From Gracilaria domingensis (Eukaryota; Rhodophyta; Florideophyceae; Gracilariales; Gracilariaceae), in NCBI GenBank assembly GCA_022539475.1, contig VCMS01000052.1, forward strand, positions 1 to 64,000: a stretch of DNA of 64,000 nucleotides, read 5' to 3'. This document shows positions 55,575 through 64,000 of this stretch, one piece after another. The notes under the pieces are model-generated. The model was not told the origin of the DNA. It saw only the letters and a program-made list of their open reading frames with translations, and searched no databases. The translations under genes were made by a program, and so were the position numbers. Each line of letters starts with the position of its first letter. The stretch's first letter is position 1.

Positions 55575-56639
55575 CTACATCATCATGTTCGCGTCCTGGT
55601 GGTCTCTCCAGTGCCAATCCGTCACATACTTCACGTACTCAGCAGGAATCTCGTACTGCTCCAGCACCAAGCTTGCCCTGAGCTTATCGTTCATAGGAGC
55701 ATTATAGCTACGTACCTGGTGCTGCGCGTCCCCTCTGAAGAAAGCCATTCGATTTTCCGCTGGCGTCACCACCGCTTGAGCCCCATTCAGTATCGTTAGA
55801 GGGTGGGCATCATAGTCCCATGCTTCCAATTGCCCTCCTTCCATTTCTTCAGGAACGAAAACGTACAAGACGTTTGTCTGGTATGGCATGATCTTCTTCG
55901 ATCCGGTGTAGTTCAGAACAATTGCTGAGGATAACAAATACAGACAAATGTGAGTTCAATGAGCGGCAAGGAAGGTATCTTCGAAGACTAGTGGTAACAT
56001 ACCGTCATCAGTGTGCCGCTGAATCGTCAGTTCTTTGTTGAAGTCAGGAACATCGGCCCAAACCATGTTCAGCACCCATCCATTCGTGTTTGGCAGTCTG
56101 TATCTCCTGAAATACTCGCTTAAACAACCAAAAGCGTCCGAGCTTTCCAATTGTTTCATCCCTATCTCATTGAAACTGAGCAAGAATCCGCGAGTGCCAT
56201 TGAAGGTATTGTCATCATTCACGTTGTGGAAACGCATTGGATGCTCCCGTAGACAATTCTGCAAGCGGCGAAATTCTTCCTCAGGCAGTGCATTGTCCTT
56301 CGATTGCAACAGAGGTTGATTCAGATCCGCATTTCGAACAAAGATATCCAGGTAAGCTTCAAATCCTGCTTGAGATTCTGGATAGATTTCTTCAGCAAAC
56401 AAATGCTCGTCGATGGGTTCTGTCGAAGAAAGATGAACATAAGAATGGTTGATTTTTGGACTTCTCCACGAAAGAGCAATGAGCGCACACAGAATTGCAA
56501 AGGCTAGCTGTGACACAGAAAGGAGAACGTTGCATTTGGCTTTACGTATGATAGAATTGGATAAATTCATTTCACCGAGGACGATTGCCATGGACGAAGA
56601 TGGGTTGGGATAGGGACGCGAACTCTCGGCGCTCCACAC
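55575..56639 (-). CDS. Membrane-anchored 2-oxoglutarate/Fe(II) dioxygenase (prolyl 4-hydroxylase-like), one intron
   Basis: Exon 1 56639-56003, intron 56002-55925 (78 nt, GTATGT...CTCAG, phase 1), exon 2 55924-55575. The spliced product is 328 residues; in-frame ATGs at 56591 and 56570 are possible starts. A hydrophobic segment (VLLSVSQLAFAILCALIAL) near residue 45 looks like a signal anchor, placing the enzyme in the ER/Golgi lumen. Splicing creates the iron-binding H-x-D motif (RHTDDAIVLNY) exactly across the junction. The distal His lies in RGDAQHQVRSY, followed by an Arg (LRASLVLEQY) for 2-oxoglutarate. FVPEEMEGGQLEAW is the usual strand between. Such enzymes hydroxylate proline or other residues of secreted proteins with 2-oxoglutarate and O2. 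The substrate here is unknown. The unspliced frame would end just after the His-Asp motif. Confidence 0.82.
55925..56002 (-). other. Spliceosomal intron, 78 nt
   Basis: GTATGT donor and CCTCAG acceptor on the minus strand. Removal brings together the H-x-D motif and the rest of the dioxygenase fold. Confidence 0.85.
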
Positions 56640-58530
56640 ATAAGTAATAAGTCAAAAGAGAAAAGCTTGGCAAGAATCTTGATGATTCTTGCGGAACTTG
56701 TGCCACTGATTTTTGTAGAAGGCTACTTGGTAACAGAAAGCGTTCACTGCCAATCACAATGCTTCTCTTGCCCTCTTGAGATGAGTTATCTAACCTTACC
56801 GCTCATGTAAACTCCGTTAAAACCTTCAAGTGTATCACGAGAGGAAACAAGTGTTAGTGAGCGCTGTCAATTGAGGATTTGAATTGCTGTTCTGTTCTGT
56901 AAATGCTCGCAAGTGCACTTGAATCCTTTGCTTGGGATGCTACCCTTGCGGAACCCTTTCGACCCGATACAGTGCACCCCTTGGACAACGCACTTCCTCT
57001 ACAGTGCACAGGAAACTCAATGGCACAATACATACAGGTGTCCACCTTGCTGTGTTTCTACGCGCTATACTGTCGCTTCCAGCAAGTTTTGGTCTTCTTT
57101 GTTAGGATGAACATCTCTTTTCTGAGAGTCACCATCCCCATCGCCGTGACCCGCTGATAAGTCTTCACGGATAAGACGACAAATGCAGCCTACCCAGTGT
57201 GATTAACTTCATATTTGATATAAAATGAGAATTCATTCCTCATAGAGTGCACTATCCTTATAGTGCACCGATATGACTTGTACAAGGGGGGTTGTATCGT
57301 GGGGTTCATAACGGAAAAGCTCAATTTATTGAAGACTTCAGAAACCTTTTTGGTTAGCTGAACGCCATGTGGTGAATCTGCTTTAGTCAACACCTGTTTC
57401 GTAACAGAGCGAAGCCATTGAGTAAAGTTTACAGTATACGCACGGACGTCCAGGACAATCAACTGGTAGTGCTTGTCCACCACGAATCTCGACCAGATCA
57501 TTCGAAGCCCTAACAGTTATACCTTGTCAGAAATAGCCAGCAGATTCTTGAAACACGCAGTTTACACCTCGCGCCATTCCTTTATTGTTTCACGCAGGGA
57601 AGAGAAAACCAGTGCATCTTCCAGGCGACTATGATAGACGCGAGTAAAACGACCAAGATAGAACGGAGCTTGGATATGGACTGTAGCCACCTTATAGCCA
57701 TATATAAAGATACCACAGCGACAAGGCTGACCTTCACAGACTTCTCGACTTGAATTGCAAAACTACACGTAACGAGGGTAGATACCTAAATCCCTCTCAA
57801 CATCGCTTACAGATATGTCTCAAGACCAGACTGGAACAGTAAACAACCGCTTGCTCGTGCAAAGAAAGATCGTCTAATGTTAGAAACATGTTTCAAACAA
57901 CGTCTTCACCGTGAAGTCGGAGGTTCGTGTAGTCACAGTTCGCGCAAGAAAAGCACAGGGCGGTCGAATTGCAAGGAATGTTTACACTGAACGATTCGTC
58001 CTACGAAGTTAGAACTATCGATCTCGAGTAAGCATTTGTCATCATCAGTTGTAACCTTAGACATTCTTCGGACAGTTAACGTGTAGATAACGTTCTTTAC
58101 TAACGTTATCGATTCAAATCTTGTCGAAGGTTGGAACAATAACTTCACTTTTGTTTTCTACTGGGAAACCGGCGCTTGAGAACATATTGCTAGCGAGCTT
58201 ACCGTCAGCCCAAGGCTGGACATCAAACGAGCGGTGCACGATATTTCGTATTGTGGCACGTTTTTCGATGTTGACACCATTCGTTGCGAACGAAAGTTTG
58301 CACTAAGTACATCTCGTCGTGCCACTCTGTCCCTCTAAGGCTAGCTAATGAATGGCACTCTCGAAACAGTTACCGTAGTTCTCTCAAAAGAGCAGCACTG
58401 AATTGAACGCACCTGCACAACGGAACCATTCCTCTATTTAAGCTCGAACATCCCCATCGATAGCTGCGGAAGTTTTTCGTACCGAAACCGCTGTACATCT
58501 GCCAGTGACGTATATTTCAATTCCTCAGCA
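56640..58530. other. Intergenic, with two uncertain minus-strand frames
   Basis: Minus-strand frame 57501-57190 (103 codons, WSRFVVDKHYQLIVLDVRAY...) and frames across 58310-57933 (VNIEKRATIRNIVHRSFDVQ, then in another frame DDDKCLLEIDSSNFVGRIVQ) read like protein but match no family I know and are not linked. They may be exons or relics of one minus-strand gene. I list them only as a possibility. 58330-58530 is the promoter side of the next gene. Confidence 0.3.
58435..58442 (+). promoter_or_regulatory. TATA-like box for the CKSKGC gene
   Basis: TATTTAAG, about 90 bp upstream of the ATG at 58531. Position fits a core promoter with a 60-bp leader; sequence evidence only. Confidence 0.35.
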
Positions 58531-59628
58531 ATGAACATACTAAAAGTGTTACTCATCAGCATTCTTTCAGTTTGCAGTGTCTCGGCCGAAAATGAAGAGC
58601 TCCCCTCCTTATATCGTCAGTTTTCTACGTTTCCGTTCTTCGGAGCGAATTGTAAGTCCAAAGGTTGCGGAATCGTCCAAGGGCCCTTCGGTCCGGTTTT
58701 CTTTGGCGGTGCCTGCAAGTCGAAGGGTTGCCCAATTCCGCCCGGCGTGAACGTTCCTGGCGTTCCGACGACTCCACTACCTCCCGCCCCGCCCGTCTGT
58801 TGCACTCCGGATGGGTGCTTGAACGGATACCGCACAGAGTGCATCGTGGGTGCTCTGAATCCTCGCCTAGCTGCGCAAGGGTATTTCGTCGCGTCAGGAG
58901 CTTGCTCCGGGCCGCCCACTCGCTTCGACTGCCGCCGTGCCGAGATCGTTTGCTCTGGAAATCGTGCTCGCTGTATCTTCAACCGCTGTCCACCGCCCCC
59001 GCGACCAGCGATGCCGCGGCCACGTCCGATGCAGCCGCGACCATGTAAGGGTAAGAAGCACTGTGCGTACGTCGACCGCCAGTTGGTTGAGGATGAGGGT
59101 GTTGCTCACGATTTGGGCCCGAAAGTGGATACGGAACACCCGTACTTCCAGTTAATCGACCGAATGATCAATCTCTCTTATTCGGGGCACGCGGAATCTC
59201 TGGGCTCGGACGTTGCTCGTCAGCTGAAATTCAAGGGTGGGTTCCCCAGCTGTAAGAGTAAGGGCTGTCCGTTTGGTGTGTTTCCAGGAGCTTTCCAGGG
59301 AGCAGGTGTGCCGATCGGAGCCGGGAACGCAGGAGCGCTCAACCTGGGTGGGAACTTCTTCTTTGGTGGAAACTGCAAGAGCAAGGGGTGCGGAATTGTG
59401 CAGGGGCCGTTTGGTCCGGTTTACTTTGGAGGTGCCTGCAAGAGCAAAGGTTGTCCGCTGCCTCCCGGATTTACTTTAGGCGCGGCGACTCCCTCCCCGC
59501 AGCCTCCCACGCCAGCGCCGCAGCTGCCGGATCGAATTCCGCCGTTTGTGCCGCCGCCTCCAAACTCTTGCTGCCTTGTTCGCCCTTGCAACACGCAGCG
59601 GTTGTGCCGCTGCGTGCTGAACAATTGA
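58531..59628 (+). CDS. Secreted protein with five CKSKGC motifs in duplicated Gly/Pro-rich modules
   Basis: 365 residues. The ATG at 58531 starts a clear signal peptide (ILKVLLISILSVCSVSA). The motif CKSKGC starts at residues 41, 62, 241, 282 and 303, and a degenerate form (CKGKKHC) lies in the middle. Residues 40-70 and 281-311 are near-copies: NCKSKGCGIVQGPFGPV, then FFGG or YFGG, then ACKSKGCP. Between them lie a Pro-rich linker, a Cys-rich central domain (CCTPDGCLNGYRTEC ... CIFNRC), a Pro/Arg stretch and an acidic segment. The C-terminus has a Pro-rich run and CCLVRPCNTQRLCRCV. Each CKSKGC could form a tight four-residue disulfide loop with two Lys. Function unknown; a wall or matrix protein is plausible. 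Its 3' end faces the transporter gene, with 32 bp between stops. Confidence 0.78.
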   Translation: MNILKVLLISILSVCSVSAENEELPSLYRQFSTFPFFGANCKSKGCGIVQGPFGPVFFGGACKSKGCPIPPGVNVPGVPTTPLPPAPPVCCTPDGCLNGYRTECIVGALNPRLAAQGYFVASGACSGPPTRFDCRRAEIVCSGNRARCIFNRCPPPPRPAMPRPRPMQPRPCKGKKHCAYVDRQLVEDEGVAHDLGPKVDTEHPYFQLIDRMINLSYSGHAESLGSDVARQLKFKGGFPSCKSKGCPFGVFPGAFQGAGVPIGAGNAGALNLGGNFFFGGNCKSKGCGIVQGPFGPVYFGGACKSKGCPLPPGFTLGAATPSPQPPTPAPQLPDRIPPFVPPPPNSCCLVRPCNTQRLCRCVLNN

Positions 59629-59660
59629 CGGAGCAGCCAAAGTGTAAGATGGTAGCTTTC

Positions 59661-60992
59661 TCATGCGTGCGCCGTCGTGTTTTCTACAGTAAAGTGAGCT
59701 TTCGACTTGGCGAGGCGCGGGCTGGCGGCCAGCGCGGCGGCGGAGAGCGCGGCGGCGCTCCACGCGAACAGCGCGTAGCGGCCGGCGCGCGCGCCGCGCG
59801 CCACCGTCCACGCGAAGAACACGTCGCACACGCCGGCGGCGCAGCTGGCCAGCGCGTACACCAGGCAGCCGTGGCGCGCGCCGTACGCGCCGCGGCACGC
59901 GCACGCGCTCACCACCGCGCCGCCGGCGCACGCCGCGTACAGCGCGCCGCACGCCGCGGCGAACGCGGCGGCGGCGCCGCGCCGCTCGCTGCGCGCCATG
60001 CTCAGCGCCGCCAGCAGCTGCAGCAGCAGCAGCGCCTGCGCCGTGCGCTTGGCGCCGCTGACGCGCGGCGCGCGCGCGTGGCGCGCGCCCAGCCGGTCGG
60101 CGCACGCGCCCACCAGCGGCCGCGCCGCCATGCCCAGCGCCGTCAGCGCCATGTACAGCGAGTTGGCGCGCCGCAGGTCCACGCCGAACGTGCTCGTCAT
60201 CATGCTTTGGAACCCCACAATCACCGCAAAGCCCGGCCCCACCGTGGCCGAGTACGTCGTCGCGATCAGGTAGAACTGCTCGTCGCAGAGTATGTCGCGC
60301 AATCTCAGCGCTTTACCTGGCTCCATAGTCGAGTAGTGCGGCCCTTCGCCGCCGCCCAGAATGCCCGTTGTCTCCTTTGCCGCGTCGCTCAGACCCCCGT
60401 CGGGGTGCCATCCCTCCGGCGGCTTTCGCAGCAGCAGCGAAACCGGGAACGCCAGCAGCACGGAGATGATGCCCATCACGCCGATGGCGGCGATCGCGCT
60501 TCCCAGCGAGGACGCCAGCCTCCGATACGCTTCAATGCCAGCAATCGAACCAGCGGAGCAGCAAAGTAACCCCACGCCCGCAATCAATCCGGGCGCCTCG
60601 GGCATCCAGCTCTGCATCACATCCACGGAAGAAATGAAAAACACCCCGCATCCAAAGCCGTACAACCCCGCTGACACGTACAGAAGCGCGCCGTTCTTCT
60701 CGCGGAGAGCGATGGCGATGAATATATGCCCGCAGAGCCCCAGACTGCCCACGAGCGACGCGTACACCGCCGAGAAACGTGCGTACGCGCGCGGCACCAT
60801 CTTGTTGATGAATATTCCAGCGAAGAGCATTCCGCAGCACATGCAAAAGCTTGCAATGCCGATGGACATGGTGTACTCGGAGCGATTGATCATCGCCACG
60901 CACACTCCTTGCGCGTAAAGTAGCCCCCCAATTGCTTGAAGCACGAACGAAGCTGGGATAGGAGCCACATATCGATACCTGGAAAGCTCCAT
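59661..60992 (-). CDS. Major facilitator transporter, OFA (oxalate/formate antiporter-like) type
   Basis: 443 residues from the ATG at 60992. Twelve hydrophobic segments in two halves. The N-terminal half is clear: YVAPIPASFVLQAIGGLLYA, SIGIASFCMCCGMLFAG, a loop with basic residues (INKMVPRAYARF), GLYGFGCGVFFIS, GLIAGVGLLCCSAGSIAG. The PPEGWHPDGG loop after the sixth segment is typical of the OFA branch. The second half starts near DEQFYLIATTYSATVGPGFAVIVG. These proteins move small carboxylates across a membrane; the substrate cannot be read here. From about 60150 down to 59680 the gene becomes extremely GC-rich and Ala/Arg/Cys-rich, although predicted segments continue. The N-terminal half has normal composition. 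No intron is needed. Convergent with the CKSKGC gene. Confidence 0.82.
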   Translation of the reverse strand: MELSRYRYVAPIPASFVLQAIGGLLYAQGVCVAMINRSEYTMSIGIASFCMCCGMLFAGIFINKMVPRAYARFSAVYASLVGSLGLCGHIFIAIALREKNGALLYVSAGLYGFGCGVFFISSVDVMQSWMPEAPGLIAGVGLLCCSAGSIAGIEAYRRLASSLGSAIAAIGVMGIISVLLAFPVSLLLRKPPEGWHPDGGLSDAAKETTGILGGGEGPHYSTMEPGKALRLRDILCDEQFYLIATTYSATVGPGFAVIVGFQSMMTSTFGVDLRRANSLYMALTALGMAARPLVGACADRLGARHARAPRVSGAKRTAQALLLLQLLAALSMARSERRGAAAAFAAACGALYAACAGGAVVSACACRGAYGARHGCLVYALASCAAGVCDVFFAWTVARGARAGRYALFAWSAAALSAAALAASPRLAKSKAHFTVENTTAHA

Positions 60993-62896
60993 GGAGCAGC
61001 AAAACGTCCTGGAAATTGGTCACACAGCAGAACACTGCAGCTCGATGCCAAGGGAGCAAAACGCGAAGCAGCACAATCTTCCAGTGGGAGGAGCCCACTT
61101 TAAATCGGCCACAATTGACACTGACGATATGATGTGTCATATGTGAGCCAGTGTTTGCCATATTCAGTTAGGAAATATGTCCGGTGCCCTTCATATCCGG
61201 CGCCCAACTCTTGAAGCTGTAACAGAGTGTCATCGGGTACTCTGCGGCCCGATTTAGCTGCTCTTATCTGGACATCAAATGCAGGAATATCGTCGCGTTT
61301 CCTGACTTGTGCATCCACAATATCAGCACTCAGCTGTGGGCCATGTGCCCTTCAAACGCAGAGTGGACAACGTGACGGGACCAATAGACGTGTGTACAAA
61401 GCTATGTCTCTCTGTCCTGCTCGATGTAGATATTTCTGAATTAAGCATGCTTTTTGATCATTCTGATGCCAAGTCATGAATGAGAAACATGTGCCATATG
61501 GCGCCGGCCCCATGAATGCCTGACGAGTGCTGTCTGTCAAAAGTAGCTGGTTTGAACCACAGGCGATTTACCGCGGTAATCCTGCTGCGTTGCTGAAGTC
61601 CAAGAAGGACAAGCAAACGCGATTGTTGCGCGGCAGGCGCGTAAGCGCGGACACACAGGAGAAGGACAAGTAGTCAAAGAGTAGAGTTGTAAAACGATGA
61701 TTTCTAGTTCTCTATACTTATAGCCATTTCGTGTATCATACCTTAAGCATAGGTTCCACAATCCACGACGTTTGTCGCAGGACTAGGATGAGGTACACGA
61801 ATTCGTTGAAGCTGTCGACTGATTACAGCATCAATTGGCACTCATATGTGTTCCACAATGGGCCAAGCATAGTAGTGGCATCCACGTAATGCCGATGCCT
61901 GGAACTGTAATCATTAACGCATAATTCTGCGATTGACTGCTCGACTGGCCCGCACATCGCTCATGATGATTCACACTATCAGTTTCAGCACTTTCCTGCT
62001 TCTCTACTGCCACGACTGACTGCAACAAGAGTAATATGACGTATTCGATTTGTATTTGGGCGCAATTCAAAGCTGAGTATTCTGTACTGCAGAATAAATA
62101 ATCGATCATTGTCCAGTTGAACTGCAATCTCAATCTCAGATCATTTCTATCTACTTCTAGTTTCTAGTATACTCATTGGCAACATGCTGCCAGCAAAAAT
62201 CAATGACCCACGTGACGTCAGATGCAGGGCCGTATTTGTGACTACATTTTGGACATTGTCCACAAGTCATAGTCATCAAGAAAAATTGCTACTCAGTCAC
62301 ATTTAGTCACGTTCTTTTTCTGCTGTTTAGATGTTGAAGAAAAGGTTTGTACAATCCTCCTGCAATGTTCATGTTTATACAATAAAATGTTTTTCTTTTA
62401 ATAAATTCGCAAGTGTCGTATTTCAAATGGATTGTTATTGCCATGTGCTTTTGCGAGCAGGATTTCATATGTTGGACAAAATGACTGAGTTTTCGAGAGA
62501 ACTCAATAATAGTAATCCTACGACTTATGTCGACCAAGATGAGAGAATTTTCTCCCTTTTCCGGCTGTTACAGCGGTGCATAAGCTTTTTCGGGTGGGTG
62601 TGACGATAGGGCCGTATTTGGCTTAACTTTTTAGCATGTCAAAATGTCAGACTCATCGAAGAAATTTATAAGTCATCCACATTTGATACATTTTCGAATC
62701 TTGTTTTAAGAGTAAAAGGAATTTTATAACTTGTAGTATTTTCATTTAACATTATTGAACGAATTCTACAAAAATGTGTGCAGTCCTTCCAAGAATTTCA
62801 ATTTTCTCTTTCAAAAAGACATTTACATTTTTTTTGCTCTCCAAACAAAGTTTTAAGAACCTCTTTGGTGTCAAAATGAGCGGGTTCGAACCACAC
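60993..62896. other. Intergenic, no gene seen
   Basis: 1.9 kb with short frames. A minus-strand frame of 72 codons at 61318-61100 (IPAFDVQIRAAKSGRRVPDD...) reads like protein but stands alone. Two same-direction AGGGCCGTATTTG sequences (about 62225 and 62608) are repeats of unknown meaning. Confidence 0.4.
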
Positions 62897-63555
62897 AATA
62901 TGTATTGCAATACAAATTCTTTTATTTTGCAATACGTTTCCAATACCCACTGCAACAAACAATAGAATAGCAATTAGCGTACCATACGGCTCATTTCTCT
63001 TAAGTAAGCATTGATATTTCACGCAATAAGTCAATAAAACAGAAGGTAAAACGCCAAGATGATACGCAGTTTGAGAGAGTTTTTGGCTATTGACATCGAA
63101 AACAAATTGTAGAGAGTTTATATTGCACGCCGTCTAACGTATCTTGGTCATTGTAAATACGCTCCGATGGAATTGAAAAAATTCCATAGGAAAAATTCCT
63201 TCATTCCATTCAAAGTTTTGGATATGCAGTTTTTACAGGTCACAGCCAATCCCTTTCAATGTACAGCAATTTTGCTTCTGCAACATTTAGATGAGGTACG
63301 ATTTTGTCGGAGGTATATCTGCAGTTGTGCATGCGACATCGTCAGATCCTTTCAGATCGTACTTTGGTTGTCGTGGGTGTCACGAAACTGTACAGACAGC
63401 AATCGCAATTGCAATAAGGTAGACGCTTTGCAATATCGAATGCAATAAAGAAGAAAAGTGCAATATAAATTGCAATACTCAAGCACTCTGCAATTTGTAA
63501 TATTTATGGCATATTGCAAAAAATTGCAATAGCAATATATTGTAAGACACCCCTG
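62897..63555 (-). mobile_element. Second copy of the hAT non-autonomous element, one end lost
   Basis: Aligns along its length in reverse orientation with 8202-8802, including GGTTGTCGTGGGTGTCACGA, AAAACGCCAAGATGA and TTTGGATATGCAGTTTTTAC blocks. The outer end at 63555 reads, reverse-complemented, CAGGGGTGTCTTACAATATA, identical in type to the first copy. The other end lacks the last 74 bp, so no target duplication can be shown. Confidence 0.82.
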
Positions 63556-63834
63556 GCTGCACCCTGAGCAGGACAAGCAGGCGCGGGGTTTGCACGGCAG
63601 AAGCGTAACTGCCGAGGGCGTAATTGTGATTAAGCAAAATATTGGTGGGTAATGACGAACTACGACTGCAAAAGACCTTTTTTTTCGTTTAGTCATAATG
63701 AGGTTAATTCGTCTCTTCAAGCATTAGAATTATTATCAAACCTTAACTCGAATAGTAAAATTTCTTTCGATAGCCATTGCACTAGATCTACTGTTTCGTG
63801 ATTTACAAAAATGAATTCAAAATTCTACTGGCAA
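63556..63834. other. Intergenic, no gene seen
   Basis: About 280 bp between the hAT copy and the LTR at the window end. Confidence 0.5.
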
Positions 63835-64000
63835 TGTGGAATAGCTCGGCCAGATCAACAGGGGCTCTACAAAACCAAATGGTGACGTCAAGAGCTCCCG
63901 GGCACGTGTGTCTACTGTACCACGTGAGACGCGCAAGCGCAGGCTTAACCAGGACTAATTAGTTTACTTTCAGTAATTTAGAATTAATATTTACTAGGAA
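63835..64000 (+). mobile_element. Start of an LTR (C), same family as A and B, cut by window edge
   Basis: Starts TGTGGAATAGCTCGG and follows the U3 order of LTRs A and B: GGGGCTCTACA, TGGTGACGTCA, GAGCTCCCGGGCACGTG, TGTCTACTGTACCACGTG, then an AT-rich block (TTTAGAATTAATATTTA) at the very end. Points rightwards, opposite to A. Confidence 0.65.

Noticed and set aside
62216-62625. Possible hAT element with CAGGGCCGTA end at 62224
   Set aside because: The second AGGGCCGTATTTG copy near 62608 is in the same direction, not inverted, and no 8-bp duplication is present.
62877-62900. tRNA-like GGTTCGAACC
   Set aside because: The flanking bases do not pair as a T stem and no acceptor or anticodon arm is found.

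Overview
The window is nuclear DNA of a eukaryote. It has short GT-AG spliceosomal introns (77 and 78 nt), chromodomain-bearing Ty3/gypsy LTR retrotransposons, DDE (Harbinger-type) and hAT-type DNA transposon remains, and sparse, mostly intron-poor genes for secreted cysteine-rich proteins in AT-rich intergenic DNA. A florideophyte red alga is my best guess from gene style and repeat load. Nothing in the sequence proves it, and an oomycete or another alga is not excluded.

Layout. 1-1629: left-pointing LTR element cut by the window edge. About 2.5-3.65 kb: transposase relic and an LTR fragment. 5.8-7.2 kb: gene for a secreted Asp/Arg/Gly-rich repeat protein. 8202-8876: non-autonomous hAT element with perfect 8-bp target duplication. 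9.2-9.6 kb: small secreted Cys-rich gene. 13.7-32.5 kb: nested retrotransposons, an old 5'-truncated Ty3/gypsy copy (element 2) whose reverse transcriptase is split by a young full-length copy (element 1, 14357-25765, 739-bp LTRs, TSD CAGGC). 33.4-35 kb: broken DDE transposase. 36026-44440: element 3 (970-bp LTRs, TSD TGAGT), which has lost RT, RNase H and integrase. 47-61 kb: host genes, namely a type II membrane protein, a GCC2/GCC3-like Cys-rich secreted protein with one frameshift, a 625-aa Cys-rich secreted protein with one intron, a membrane-anchored 2-oxoglutarate/Fe(II) oxygenase with one intron, a secreted CKSKGC-repeat protein, and an OFA-type MFS transporter. 62.9-63.6 kb: second, truncated hAT copy. 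63835-64000: start of another LTR element.

Main result. All three Ty3/gypsy elements carry, between the chromodomain and the 3' LTR, a long gene on the strand opposite to gag-pol. It encodes the same unrecognised protein (about 630 codons in element 1) in three well-diverged families. It stays open over 1.1 kb in element 2, where pol is full of stops, and is still present in element 3 after the replication enzymes were deleted. In addition, elements 1 and 3 have a readable -1 frameshift signal at the gag/pol junction: a slippery heptamer ending in AAC, directly followed by the gag stop, with hairpin potential downstream. Three families share one primer-binding site and all carry CACGTG boxes in the LTRs. 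The young element 1 is broken in several essential places, so it was probably mobilised in trans or damaged soon after insertion.
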